A model generated the notes under the pieces. It saw nothing but the letters and a program-made list of their open reading frames with translations. It searched no databases and was not told the DNA's origin. From NCBI GenBank assembly GCA_964522445.1, contig CAZFUY010000035.1, forward strand, positions 1-25,313: a stretch of DNA of 25,313 bases, in the 5' to 3' direction. Below are positions 8,250 to 16,451 of this stretch, piece after piece. Each line of letters starts with the position of its first letter. Position 1 is the first letter of the stretch. Made by a program: the position numbers and the translations under genes. This DNA comes from CAZFUY01 sp964522445 (lineage in GTDB: Bacteria; Pseudomonadota; Gammaproteobacteria; SZUA-229).

Positions 8250-8276
8250 TAGACACCTAAGTTTCTAAATTATAAA
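8250..8276 (+). promoter_or_regulatory. Weak sigma-70-like promoter candidate for the acyl-CoA synthetase gene
   Basis: TAGACA (8250-8255) and TATAAA (8271-8276) are 15 bp apart, upstream of the ATG at 8299. The spacing is short, so this is a tentative call. Confidence 0.25.
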
Positions 8277-8298
8277 AATAATATCTGGAAAATAGTCA

Positions 8299-10107
8299 AT
8301 GGATAAAATGATCATCACTCAGAAATCCGTATCAACATTAGCTGAATTATTTCGTGAGCGCTTAAAGCGAACACCTGATCAGATTGCTTATCAACAATAT
8401 GATATAGCCAGTCAATCCTGGACTGAATCTAGCTGGCAGGAAATGGCAAATGAGGTTGGGCGCTGGCAGGCAGGTTTTGCAAAAGAAAATTTACAGCCAG
8501 GTGATCGTGTTGCTGTTATGTTAAAAAACAGCCGTGAATGGGTTGTCTTTGATCAGGCGGCAATGGGCATGGGGCTGGTGACTGTGCCTTTGTATGTTGA
8601 TGACCGCCCGGATAATGTGGCTTACATTATTAATCATGCGGATATCCAGTTATTGTTTTTACAGGATGAGTTGCAATGGCACCGTTTACTGGATAGCAAA
8701 GTTGATTTAGGTAATTTAAAACGCATTATCAGTATTAAACGTATATCAGAAAATGATGAGCCGGATGATACGCGTCTGGAATCTTTATCGGACTGGTTGT
8801 TTGGTCTTCAGGGTGAGCTGCAGCAAAAAGAATCGAAGCCAGAAGATATGGTGACGATAGTTTATACATCGGGAACAACAGGGCGCTCCAAAGGCGTTAT
8901 GTTGTCGCATAAAAATATATTATCCAATGCCTTTGCGGCTACCGAGAGTAATGAGTGGTCGCATGATGAAGTATTTTTATCCTTCCTGCCTTTATCTCAT
9001 ATGCTGGAACGTTCCGGTGGTTATTACCTGCCAATGATTGTTGGGGCAAAAGTTGCCTATTCACGTTCTGTTCCTCAGTTGGCTGAAGACCTGCAACAAA
9101 TTAAACCCACCGTGCTGGTCTCTGTGCCGCGTATTTTTGAACGAGTGTATGGCAAAATTCAGGATGGTCTTAAGGTAAAATCACCTACGGCCAAATTTTT
9201 GTTTAAAGCAGCGGTTAATGTGGGCTGGCATCAGTTTTTATATGAGCAGGGTAGAGCATCGTGGCATCCCAAATTAATTTTCTATTCAACACTTAATAAA
9301 TTAGTCGCTGATAAAGTGCTGGAAAAACTGGGTGGTCGTATGCGAGTTGCTATCTGTGGTGGTGCTGCATTATCAGAAGAGGTGGCTAAATTATTTATTG
9401 GCCTGGGCTTGCCACTGGTACAGGGTTATGGCCTTACCGAATCCAGTCCGGTAATCACTGTGAACCGGATAAATGATAATATCCCCGCCAGCATAGGCAC
9501 AGCATTACCGGGAGTAGACATTCGTATCGGTGCAAATGATGAGCTGCAAAGTCGCAGTACATCGGTTATGTTGGGCTACTGGAAAAATGAACAGGCCACC
9601 AAAGAATCATTCACCGATGATGGCTGGTTAAAAACAGGTGATAAGGCGTGTATTGATAGTGATGGCCATGTTTATATAACGGGTCGATTAAAAGATATTA
9701 TTGTGCTGGCCAATGGTGAAAAAGTACCGCCTAATGATATGGAGCTGGCAATAGCATTAGATTCTCTGTTTGAACAGGTTATGGTTATTGGTGAAGCAAA
9801 ACCATTTTTAACAGCGCTTATTGTATTAGATCCTGATGCGTGGGCTGATCTTGCCGTATCGCTGAGTATTCACCCCGAGTCACCGGATGCATTTAATAAA
9901 AGCATTGTAGAAAAAGCCATATTAGAAAGAGTGTCTGTACGGTTGAGCAAATTTCCCGGCTATGCACAGGTGAGAAAAGCCAAAGTAACGCTGGAGCCAT
10001 GGACAGTCGATGCAGGTTTGCTCACGCCCACTCTTAAAATTAAACGTCCTAAAATTATGGAAAAATATGCCAGTGAAATTGAAGCCATGTACGCAGGCCA
10101 CGCATGA
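8299..10107 (+). CDS. Long-chain acyl-CoA synthetase (AMP-forming, FAA1/COG1022 type)
   Basis: 602 residues. It activates fatty acids to acyl-CoA through an acyl-AMP intermediate. Seen: the AMP-binding P-loop YTSGTTGRSKG (189-199), FLPLSHMLER (229-238), the acyl-adenylate motif YGLTESSP (377-384), GWLKTGD (442-448), and the hinge and C-terminal domain GRLKDIIVLANGEKVPP (462-478). The length and the ANGEKVPP form fit the FAA1-like group rather than E. coli FadD. The usual RGPSVM segment reads RSTSVM, a small departure. GGAA 8 bases before the ATG supports the start. It overlaps the next gene, a thioesterase, by 4 bases, and a FadL porin follows, indicating a fatty-acid uptake and handling module. 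Confidence 0.9.
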   Translation: MDKMIITQKSVSTLAELFRERLKRTPDQIAYQQYDIASQSWTESSWQEMANEVGRWQAGFAKENLQPGDRVAVMLKNSREWVVFDQAAMGMGLVTVPLYVDDRPDNVAYIINHADIQLLFLQDELQWHRLLDSKVDLGNLKRIISIKRISENDEPDDTRLESLSDWLFGLQGELQQKESKPEDMVTIVYTSGTTGRSKGVMLSHKNILSNAFAATESNEWSHDEVFLSFLPLSHMLERSGGYYLPMIVGAKVAYSRSVPQLAEDLQQIKPTVLVSVPRIFERVYGKIQDGLKVKSPTAKFLFKAAVNVGWHQFLYEQGRASWHPKLIFYSTLNKLVADKVLEKLGGRMRVAICGGAALSEEVAKLFIGLGLPLVQGYGLTESSPVITVNRINDNIPASIGTALPGVDIRIGANDELQSRSTSVMLGYWKNEQATKESFTDDGWLKTGDKACIDSDGHVYITGRLKDIIVLANGEKVPPNDMELAIALDSLFEQVMVIGEAKPFLTALIVLDPDAWADLAVSLSIHPESPDAFNKSIVEKAILERVSVRLSKFPGYAQVRKAKVTLEPWTVDAGLLTPTLKIKRPKIMEKYASEIEAMYAGHA

Positions 10108-10499
10108 GCGCAACTAATCTACCCGCAGGAGAAATTCCGGTAATACGTTTGCCAGCAACACCAGCGGATGCTAATAAAGGCGGCAGTATTTTTGGTGGCT
10201 GGATAATGTCACAGGTTGATATTGCAGGCAGTATCCCCGCAGAATTACGTGCAAAAGGCGCTATAGTGACACGAGCCGTAGATTCATTTGAATTTAAAAA
10301 ACCGGTTTTTGTTGGTGATCTAATAAGCTGTTATGCAGAAGTCATTGAAGAAGGTCATTCATCTATAAAAGTAAAAGTTGATGTTTATGCGCAGAGAATG
10401 CAGGGCGAAAATATTGAAACTATTATGGTTACTGAAGCGGCTTTAACCTATGTTGCGATTGATCAGAATGGTCGCCCTCGTGCATTGCCTTCCAGGTAA
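10104..10499 (+). CDS. yciA: Acyl-CoA thioesterase, YciA-type hotdog fold
   Basis: 131 residues, one hotdog domain. YciA enzymes hydrolyse acyl-CoA to free acid and CoA. Seen: GGSIFGGWIMSQVDIAGS, where E. coli YciA has NGDIFGGWLMSQMDIGGA, the following VTRAVDSFEFKKPVFVGDLISCYA, and the C-terminal YVAIDQNGRPRALP. The ATG overlaps the synthetase stop as ATGA and has only a weak ribosome site, so translation is probably coupled. Pairing with an enzyme of opposite reaction suggests tuning of the acyl-CoA pool or removal of unusable acyl-CoAs. Confidence 0.92.
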   Translation: MSATNLPAGEIPVIRLPATPADANKGGSIFGGWIMSQVDIAGSIPAELRAKGAIVTRAVDSFEFKKPVFVGDLISCYAEVIEEGHSSIKVKVDVYAQRMQGENIETIMVTEAALTYVAIDQNGRPRALPSR

Positions 10500-10524
10500 T
10501 TCTTAATAAAAAAATAGATGTGTC

Positions 10525-10539
10525 TCGATTGTTTATCGA
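10525..10539. promoter_or_regulatory. Small inverted repeat upstream of the fadL-like promoter
   Basis: TCGAT (10525-10529) and ATCGA (10535-10539) flank TGTTT. It lies 15 bp upstream of the predicted -35 box, where a regulator could bind. It resembles neither a FadR nor a PsrA site as I remember them; five-base arms are short enough to be chance. Confidence 0.2.
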
Positions 10540-10553
10540 CCCAGTTGCTTTTA

Positions 10554-10581
10554 TTGATAAATTTACGCGTATGGGTATGAT
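10554..10581 (+). promoter_or_regulatory. Sigma-70 promoter of the fadL-like gene
   Basis: TTGATA (10554-10559) and TATGAT (10576-10581), each one base from consensus, are separated by 16 bp. Transcription would begin near 10588, about 30 bases before the chosen ATG at 10618, with GGGAAG between. This argues against the upstream ATG at 10591. Confidence 0.65.
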
Positions 10582-10617
10582 GAACACCATATGAATAACA
10601 ACAACGGGAAGATGACT

Positions 10618-12009
10618 ATGAAATTATCAACCGGAAAGCTATCAGCGGCTATTGCCGTAGCACTGGTTTCTGCAGGAATCTCAACGGGTGTGCAGGCGGC
10701 AGGTTTTGCTTTAATCGAGAATAGCGCCAGCGGCATGGGCAATGCCTTTGCAGGTGGATCAGCTATTGCGCAAGATGCATCAACCGTCTGGTTTAATCCG
10801 GCAGGTATGACGCGGCTATCGGGTAGTCAGGTGACTATGGCAGGGCATTTTATTTCACCTACTGCGGACTATACCGATACAGGGTCTACAAAAAATCCAG
10901 CATTAGGTGGTGGCGCATTAAGCGGTTCAAATGATGATGGTGGTGAAAACGGATTTGTACCTAATTTTTATTATGTAACTGAGCTGGGAAATAATAGCTA
11001 CTTTGGCCTGGGTGTTACCGTACCTTTTGGGCTGTCAACAAATTATGATCAGGGTTGGGTGGGGCGCTATACAGCTACCAAGTCTGAAGTAGCCACACTT
11101 AATATTAATCCCAGTTTTGCATCAAAGGTAACGGATAAGTTATCCATTGGCTTTGGATTAAATATTCAATATATTGAAGCGATTTTAGAAAATCAGCTTG
11201 ATTCAGCAGCAATATGTCAGGCCAGCCTTAGTGGTGCTGGAGGATTATGTAATGCGAATAGTTTAACCGCTGCAAATGTTGGTGTTGTTACATACGATAG
11301 TTCTCAGGCTCTTAAAGGAGATGATATAAGTATTGGCTGGAATATTGGATTCTTATATGACCTTGATAAAGATTCCAGATTAGGATTAGCCTATCGCTCA
11401 TCTGTAAAACATGATTTAGAAGGCAATGTTGATTTTACTCGTGGCGCAGAACTGAACACCGTATTAACAACAGTCGGTGGTACTACGAATCTTCTTTTCA
11501 CTGATAGTGCAATAACAGCGGGTATTGATTTACCTGAATCACTTTCTGTCAGTTACTTTCGAGATATCAATCCAAAGTTTTCTGTAATGGCTGATATTAC
11601 CTGGACTAAATGGCGTAATTTTGAACATCTGATAATTGATTTTGCAAACCCTGTGCAACCCACTTCAACAATACCGGAAGACTGGCAAAATAATTACCGG
11701 TTTGCGTTGGGTTTAAATTATAAGCATGACACTGGTTTTATAGGTCGTTTAGGTTTGGCTTATGACCAAACCCCCATTAAATCTGCTGAAGATCGTACGC
11801 CACGTATTCCTGGAAATGATCGCACCTGGTTAAGTTTTGGAGTGGGTTATAATCTATCATCGGATATGTCAATTGATGTGGGTTACAGCCATCTATTTAT
11901 TGATGATACCGATATTAATAATACAGATGCTTCATTTGGTCATACTGTAAAAGGTACTTATAAAGCAGATGTCGATATTCTAAGTGCGCAGGCAAATATT
12001 AAATTTTAG
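10618..12009 (+). CDS. fadL: FadL-family outer-membrane long-chain fatty acid / hydrophobic compound transporter
   Basis: 463 residues from the ATG at 10618, which has GGGAAG 6 bases upstream and begins directly with a signal peptide (MKLSTGKLSAAIAVALV up to a VQA-A cut near residue 27). An in-frame ATG at 10591 would add nine polar residues and leave almost no leader from the predicted promoter. The mature start AGFALIENSASGMGNAFAGG is the FadL plug, followed by AIAQDASTVWFNPAGM with the NPAG motif of the family. The rest is an alternating beta-strand pattern ending in a terminal phenylalanine (ANIKF), as expected of an outer-membrane barrel. Two cysteines lie in one extracellular-loop-like segment (ICQASLSGAGGLCNANS). 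It imports fatty acids, though relatives carry aromatic hydrocarbons. The synthetase and thioesterase genes upstream favour fatty acids. Confidence 0.9.
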   Translation: MKLSTGKLSAAIAVALVSAGISTGVQAAGFALIENSASGMGNAFAGGSAIAQDASTVWFNPAGMTRLSGSQVTMAGHFISPTADYTDTGSTKNPALGGGALSGSNDDGGENGFVPNFYYVTELGNNSYFGLGVTVPFGLSTNYDQGWVGRYTATKSEVATLNINPSFASKVTDKLSIGFGLNIQYIEAILENQLDSAAICQASLSGAGGLCNANSLTAANVGVVTYDSSQALKGDDISIGWNIGFLYDLDKDSRLGLAYRSSVKHDLEGNVDFTRGAELNTVLTTVGGTTNLLFTDSAITAGIDLPESLSVSYFRDINPKFSVMADITWTKWRNFEHLIIDFANPVQPTSTIPEDWQNNYRFALGLNYKHDTGFIGRLGLAYDQTPIKSAEDRTPRIPGNDRTWLSFGVGYNLSSDMSIDVGYSHLFIDDTDINNTDASFGHTVKGTYKADVDILSAQANIKF

Positions 12010-12032
12010 ATTATTAAAAATATTGTAATTTC

Positions 12033-12065
12033 AAAAAAGAGCGCTCATTGTGAGTGCTCTTTTTT
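12033..12065. terminator. Strong bidirectional terminator
   Basis: A 15-bp stem with one G-T wobble: AAAAAAGAGCGCTCA (12033-12047), loop TTG, then TGAGTGCTCTTTTTT (12051-12065). The A- and T-runs make it work from both sides. It lies between the fadL-like gene (+) and the convergent gene ending at 12088 (-). Confidence 0.93.
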
Positions 12066-12087
12066 AATTTCTACATATATGGAATAT

Positions 12088-12576
12088 TTAGTAACATAAA
12101 TTCCAGAGGGGGTTATTTTCTTTGTCGATTAAATTGTTTTTTAGTAACCAGTTTTTTGTATCCTCTGCATCGCCATAAAACCATTTTTTGCTAGAACCTA
12201 ATCGAAATGTATAACCCCATTCATCCATGTTTTTAAACATGCCTTCCTGGCCAAAATTAGTAATATAATTAGCTAATAGAATCTGCAAATAACACACGCC
12301 GTTTTCTTCATCATAATCACCACCTGCATCTGTATGTAGTTTTCTGCGTCTTGTGCTATCCATGCAAATATAATGACATGATTCATGCAGTGCAGAGTGA
12401 ACAGGGGTGTCCATACGAATATATAATTTATTTTTAATAATGCCCGCTTCACTATCGCCAAACCAGCTGCCGGGTATTTCTTTATTATTATCAACAGCGA
12501 TGATTTCTAAATTATATTTCCCCAGTAAATCTTCAAGTTGTTTTAAATTAATATCGGCACAGGTGAGTATGGTCAT
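12088..12576 (-). CDS. Small HExxH (zincin-like) protein of unknown function
   Basis: 162 residues, no signal peptide or membrane helix. The centre carries ALHESCHYICMD, a full HExxH zinc motif (H64, E65, H68). The acidic segment DYDEENGVCYLQ (87-98) is placed about 22 residues later and could supply the third ligand (E90 or E91), as in gluzincin-type small peptidases. Other seen features are a conserved-looking PGSWFGDSEAGI before the motif and a tryptophan-rich C-terminus. It is last in the rph-rdgB operon, 12 bp after rdgB. Peptidase activity is inferred from the motif alone; the substrate is unknown. No strong ribosome site is seen, so coupling to rdgB is likely. Confidence 0.75.
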   Translation of the reverse strand: MTILTCADINLKQLEDLLGKYNLEIIAVDNNKEIPGSWFGDSEAGIIKNKLYIRMDTPVHSALHESCHYICMDSTRRRKLHTDAGGDYDEENGVCYLQILLANYITNFGQEGMFKNMDEWGYTFRLGSSKKWFYGDAEDTKNWLLKNNLIDKENNPLWNLCY

Positions 12577-12588
12577 GGTGATGTTAAT

Positions 12589-13203
12589 TTAATTAATAAT
12601 ATTTGCTTCTTTGAGTTTTTCAACTAATGCATTTAATGCTTTAGCACGATGACTAATTTTATTTTTTTCTTCTAAAGATAATTCAGCAGCAGAACATTGT
12701 TTATCATCTAACCAGAAAATCGGGTCATAACCAAAACCACCATCACCACGTTCCTCAGTTAAAATTCTGCCTTCAAAAGAACCCTGAGTAATTATAGGCG
12801 TGGGGTCTTCTGCGTCACGCATATAAACCATCACGCATTGATAACGAGCGCTACGTTTTTCTTCTGCTACGCCTTCAAGTTCTCTAAGCATTTTTTCATT
12901 ATTTTTTTCATCGCCTTCGCCTGAGTAGCGTGCAGAATAAATGCCTGGCGCATGATTAAGTGCATCCACTTCAATGCCGGAATCATCTGCAATGGCAGGA
13001 AGTCCGGTATGTTTTGCTGCATGTCGTGCTTTGATAATGGCGTTCTCAACAAAACTTAAACCATCTTCAATTGCGTCTGTTACATCGTATTCAGTTTGTG
13101 GCACAACCACGACACCATGATCAGATAATAATTTATTTATCTCACGAACTTTTCCAGCATTACTGCTGGCCAGAATTATTTTATTGTTATTTTTATCATT
13201 CAT
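12589..13203 (-). CDS. rdgB: XTP/dITP diphosphatase
   Basis: 204 residues. It hydrolyses dITP, XTP and ITP to monophosphates, keeping deaminated purines out of nucleic acids. Seen: the substrate-binding ASSNAGKVREI (12-22), FVENAIIKARHAA (51-63), the catalytic IADDSGIEVDAL (71-82), YSARYSGEG, and GGFGYDPIFW, all standard for the Ham1/RdgB family. The ATG overlaps the rph stop by 4 bases. The rph-rdgB pairing is common in gammaproteobacteria. Confidence 0.96.
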   Translation of the reverse strand: MNDKNNNKIILASSNAGKVREINKLLSDHGVVVVPQTEYDVTDAIEDGLSFVENAIIKARHAAKHTGLPAIADDSGIEVDALNHAPGIYSARYSGEGDEKNNEKMLRELEGVAEEKRSARYQCVMVYMRDAEDPTPIITQGSFEGRILTEERGDGGFGYDPIFWLDDKQCSAAELSLEEKNKISHRAKALNALVEKLKEANIIN

Positions 13204-13916
13204 GATGCAAGCGCCTTGTCCTGTATTACAAGTAATTCACTAATGCCTTTTTTTGCCAGCTCAAGCATGGCATTGAGTTCGTTACTGCGAAATGCGTGTC
13301 CCTCTGCCGTGCCCTGTATTTCTATAAAGGCCTCGGCATCATTCATAACCACATTCATATCTGTTTCTGCATTGGAATCTTCTGCATAGTCAAGATCGAG
13401 TACGGGTGTGCCGTCATAAATGCCAACTGAAACAGAAGCGATTTTTCCAAATAGAGGATTCTTTTTAATGAGCTTTTTATCGAGCATGTGCTGTATCGCA
13501 TCGGCTAATGCAATATAACTCCCGGTAATGGATGCTGTGCGTGTGCCGCCGTCTGCCTGTATAACATCACAGTCAATAGTAATGCTGTGTTCGCCTAATG
13601 CTTCAAGATCAATGGCTGCACGTAATGAGCGCCCTATTAATCGCTGTATTTCCAGTGTTCTGCCGCCCTGTTTTCCACGTGATGCTTCTCGGCCTGTGCG
13701 GCTGCCTGTTGCGCGAGGCAGCATGCCATATTCTGCGGTCACCCAGCCCTGACCCTTGCCTCTTAACCAGCCAGGTATTCTGGTTTCAACACTGGCCGTA
13801 CATAAAACCTTAGTGTTACCAAATTCAATTAATACAGAGCCTTCAGCGTGCATGGTGTAGTTACGGGTGATTTTTATCTGACGCATCTCATCAGGTGAAC
13901 GGCCACTGGGTCTCAT
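13200..13916 (-). CDS. rph: Ribonuclease PH
   Basis: 238 residues, the same length as E. coli RNase PH. It trims tRNA 3' ends by phosphorolysis. Seen: the start MRPSGRSPDEMR, FGNTKVLCTASVE (32-44), GWVTAEYGMLPRATGSR, the phosphate-binding arginine region (R86) before TLEIQRLIGRSLRA, and CDVIQADGGTRTASITG (116-132). Unlike the E. coli K-12 allele, the C-terminus looks intact. GAGG about 8 bases before the ATG supports the start. First gene of the rph-rdgB-HExxH operon, divergent from yicC across 148 bp. Confidence 0.97.
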   Translation of the reverse strand: MRPSGRSPDEMRQIKITRNYTMHAEGSVLIEFGNTKVLCTASVETRIPGWLRGKGQGWVTAEYGMLPRATGSRTGREASRGKQGGRTLEIQRLIGRSLRAAIDLEALGEHSITIDCDVIQADGGTRTASITGSYIALADAIQHMLDKKLIKKNPLFGKIASVSVGIYDGTPVLDLDYAEDSNAETDMNVVMNDAEAFIEIQGTAEGHAFRSNELNAMLELAKKGISELLVIQDKALAS

Positions 13917-13945
13917 GTCTTATCCTCAAAATTCGTGAAGCGCGT

Positions 13946-13951
13946 ATTATA
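13946..13951 (-). promoter_or_regulatory. Candidate -10 box for the rph operon
   Basis: A perfect TATAAT on the minus strand about 30 bases before the rph ATG. No good -35 box lies at 16-18 bp, so the call rests on the -10 alone. Confidence 0.4.
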
Positions 13952-13990
13952 CAGTTCCAGATTATTTTTTCAGAGACGTAGGAGCAGTAT

Positions 13991-14019
13991 TTGATTGCAT
14001 CTACTCATGCTAGAATAAT
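13991..14019 (+). promoter_or_regulatory. Candidate sigma-70 promoter for yicC
   Basis: TTGATT (13991-13996) and AATAAT (14014-14019) are 17 bp apart, with the yicC ATG at 14065. Moderate matches in AT-rich DNA. Confidence 0.4.
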
Positions 14020-14064
14020 TTTACTATGGTTTTTCATATAAAGGCTAAGGGCAGGTAATTATTT

Positions 14065-14931
14065 ATGACACGTAGCATGACAGCATTTGCCAGTAAATCT
14101 ATGGATTATGTCTGGGGTTCTCTGGTCTGGGAGATTCGTTCAGTTAATCATCGTTATATGGATATGATGGTGCGCATCCCGGAAGAATTACGCAGCATGG
14201 AAATGAAAGTGCGTGAAATGGCGACTGAGAAAATAAAGCGTGGAAAACTGGAGTGTACTTTACGTTTTAAACCCAAAGCAGGGATGGCATCTGAACTGGT
14301 TGTGAATGAGCCATATGCGCTTGCAGTTCTTAAAGCAACACAGGTGGTATCAAAAGTACTTCATCAGCCCAGTGAAGTTAATCCTATGGATGTTATCAAA
14401 TGGCCGGGTGTTGTTATGGAGCCTGAAAGAGATCTTAAGCATATTATGGAATCAGCAATGGACTTGCTAAGACAGGCGATAGATGAACTGGTTGAACATC
14501 GAGAAAGTGAAGGTAAGCGTTTACAGTATATGATTATGAAACGTCGTGAAGCAATGGTTGATCTTGTTCATGATGAAATAAGACGGCATCCTGATATTGT
14601 TAAAGACTTTAGAGAAAAATTATTAGCAAAAGTTAAAGAATTAAAAGCAGAACCTGATATGGACCGCTTTGAACAGGAGCTGGTTTATCTAGTGCAAAAA
14701 ATGGATGTTGATGAGGAACTGGATCGATTAGAAAGTCATATCGAAGAATTAAAAAGAATATTTGCACGCAATGAGCCAATAGGACGGAGACTGGATTTTA
14801 TTATGCAGGAGTTAAATCGAGAAGCAAATACCCTGGGTTCTAAATCGGTAGATATAAAATCAACACAAACATCTGTGGAGTTAAAGGTGTTAATTGAACA
14901 GATGCGCGAGCAGGTGCAGAATATTGAATAA
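14065..14931 (+). CDS. yicC: YicC-family endoribonuclease
   Basis: 288 residues (E. coli YicC 287). The family has an N-terminal YicC domain, here starting MTRSMTAFA and continuing with WEIRSVNHRYMDMMVRIPEELR, and a C-terminal DUF1732 domain, here DVDEELDRLESHIEELKRI and RRLDFIMQELNREANTLGSKS. The middle and end are rich in charged helices. E. coli YicC is reported to act in RNA (RyhB) decay; the role here is inferred from family. In many gammaproteobacteria gmk follows; here a permease does. The ribosome site (AGG) is weak. Confidence 0.95.
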   Translation: MTRSMTAFASKSMDYVWGSLVWEIRSVNHRYMDMMVRIPEELRSMEMKVREMATEKIKRGKLECTLRFKPKAGMASELVVNEPYALAVLKATQVVSKVLHQPSEVNPMDVIKWPGVVMEPERDLKHIMESAMDLLRQAIDELVEHRESEGKRLQYMIMKRREAMVDLVHDEIRRHPDIVKDFREKLLAKVKELKAEPDMDRFEQELVYLVQKMDVDEELDRLESHIEELKRIFARNEPIGRRLDFIMQELNREANTLGSKSVDIKSTQTSVELKVLIEQMREQVQNIE

Positions 14932-14932
14932 T

Positions 14933-14997
14933 ATTTTCAGGCATTTCTCAATGTTTCAAAACATCTGAAAATTACTATGCGTAGATCTTTTTTGTTT
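14933..14997 (+). terminator. Nested hairpin and T-rich stretch after yicC
   Basis: Two bases after the stop, ATTTTCAG (14933-14940) pairs with CTGAAAAT (14965-14972), enclosing a perfect ATGTTT-CA-AAACAT hairpin (14951-14964). A T-rich run follows at about 14988-14997. The stem is AT-rich and the T-run distant, so this may be a weak terminator or only a 3'-end structure. Confidence 0.4.
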
Positions 14998-15049
14998 TTA
15001 ATTGTTTGCAAATAACGCTCTATGTTTCAAGATAGTGGTAGCGGAAATG

Positions 15050-15076
15050 ATGGCAGATTAAGGCTGCCGTTTTTTT
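15050..15076 (+). terminator. Hairpin with T-run upstream of the permease gene
   Basis: ATGGCAG (15050-15056) pairs with CTGCCGT (15064-15070, one G-T wobble) across a 7-base loop and runs straight into TTTTTT. It has the form of an intrinsic terminator and would separate yicC transcription from the permease gene. Confidence 0.6.
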
Positions 15077-15101
15077 GTTCAGCGCTATAATGCACAAAAA
15101 C

Positions 15102-15136
15102 AGCCCAGCTTCGGGGGCGGCTTAACCCGGTGTTAG
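15102..15136 (+). other. attC-like 3' half-site (integron cassette recombination site), uncertain
   Basis: AGCCC, a GCTTCG loop-like stretch, GCGGCTTAAC (15117-15126 region) and GTTAG (15132-15136) occur in the order and spacing of the 3' part of the aadA1-type integron attC site as I remember it. No good 5' R''/L'' half is visible upstream, and R' reads GTTAGTC, one base off the GTTRRRY consensus. The permease ATG lies 20 bases further on, a cassette-like distance. It may be a decayed site or chance. Confidence 0.3.
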
Positions 15137-15155
15137 TCTATAGATAAGGGTCAAC

Positions 15156-16451
15156 ATGCATAAATCAAAAAAACCAATTGGATTTTGGTCAGCTGTTTCG
15201 ATGGGTATAGGTGCAATGGTTGGCGCAGGGATTTTTGCACTGCTTGGTGAAGCAAGTGCAATTTCTGGAAGTGCAGTTTATATTTCATTTATTATCGGAG
15301 GCGTTATCGCTCTATTTAGTGGCTATTCATTAGGAAAGCTAGGGGCTCGTTATCCTTCTGCTGGTGGAATAATCGAATATTTATCTCAATCTTATGGAGT
15401 CGGTTTTTTTACAGGGACGATGGGAATTATGCTGTATTTTTCGGCCATCGTGTCTTTAAGTTTAATAGCTAAAGCGTTTGGAAATTATGCCGTCACATTT
15501 TTGCCTGTTAATGAAGAATCAGAAATATGGCACCACTTCTTTTCAATAGGAATTATTGTTTTATTTGTTTTGGTTAACCTGAAAGGAGCAAAGGATGTTG
15601 CTGTTTTGGAAAGAGTTACGGTTGGAATTAAATTTGTTGTATTAACAGGCTTATCCATCGTCGGAATTGCTTTTTTAAATCCAGAATTATTGTCCCCAAA
15701 AAACTACCCACCAGGTAATGATATATTTTTTAGTCTGGCGATTACTTTTTTTGCTTTTGAAGGTTTCCGGGTTATTACTAATACGGCAGAGGATATGCCT
15801 GATCCTTCTAAAACACTCCCTGGAGCAATGATGACATCTATTTTATTAGTTATGGTGCTTTATGTTGCTATTGCCTTTGCTGTTTTTGGTAACTTGCCTG
15901 TTGAGAAAGTTATAAAGGCTAAAGATTTTGCCTTAGCAGAGGCCGCATTGCCTATATTTGGTCAGGTTGGTTTTACTGTTGTAGCAATTACGGCATTAAT
16001 TGCTACAGCTTCTGCTATTAATGCTAATTTGTATGCTGTAACAAATGTGACTTATCAATTAGCTAAAGATGGTGAGCTGCCTTCTCAATTTGGGGAACCC
16101 ATTGGACATAGCAGAGAAGGGTTGCTCATAAGCGGTGTGTTAATTATTATTTTATCTCTCTTGTTTGATCTATCTGAAATAGCGGCTATTGGCTCGATAT
16201 CAATTTTATTTGTTCACACGGTTACTCACATTGGGCATCTAAGGATTATTTCTGAAACAGGTGCTTCTTTGATCCTGGTTTTTAGTGCCGCTATGCTCAG
16301 TTTTATTGCCATGATGCTTGCGCTTATTTATATCAGCAGGGCATCAGATCATGTTTTGTATGTTCTTGCTGGATTTATCTCAGTAGCTTCAATCACAGAA
16401 ATCTTATTGCAAAAAATATCAAAAAAGGAAATCAGGCCAAGAGTAGTATGA
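15156..16451 (+). CDS. APC-superfamily amino acid permease
   Basis: 431 residues, mostly hydrophobic, with about 12 predicted membrane helices by eye. The APC signature near the start is clear: GFWSAVSMGIGAMVGAGIFALLGEA, where the helix-1 GxGxMVGAGIF motif binds the substrate amino group and carboxylate. Helix 2-3 RYPSAGGIIEYL, the helix-6 motif SLAITFFAFEGFRVITNTAEDM and the SAINANLYAVTNVTYQLAKDG loop also match the family. The transported amino acid cannot be told; no extra C-terminal domain is present. TAAGGG 5-6 bases before the ATG is a good ribosome site. It lies alone between hairpins, where gmk would often follow yicC, and may be an acquired gene. Confidence 0.85.
   Translation: MHKSKKPIGFWSAVSMGIGAMVGAGIFALLGEASAISGSAVYISFIIGGVIALFSGYSLGKLGARYPSAGGIIEYLSQSYGVGFFTGTMGIMLYFSAIVSLSLIAKAFGNYAVTFLPVNEESEIWHHFFSIGIIVLFVLVNLKGAKDVAVLERVTVGIKFVVLTGLSIVGIAFLNPELLSPKNYPPGNDIFFSLAITFFAFEGFRVITNTAEDMPDPSKTLPGAMMTSILLVMVLYVAIAFAVFGNLPVEKVIKAKDFALAEAALPIFGQVGFTVVAITALIATASAINANLYAVTNVTYQLAKDGELPSQFGEPIGHSREGLLISGVLIIILSLLFDLSEIAAIGSISILFVHTVTHIGHLRIISETGASLILVFSAAMLSFIAMMLALIYISRASDHVLYVLAGFISVASITEILLQKISKKEIRPRVV

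Noticed and set aside
15020..15088. 22-codon frame starting MFQDSGSG between yicC and the permease gene
   Set aside because: It runs through the terminator-like hairpin and T-run, and no ribosome site precedes it.
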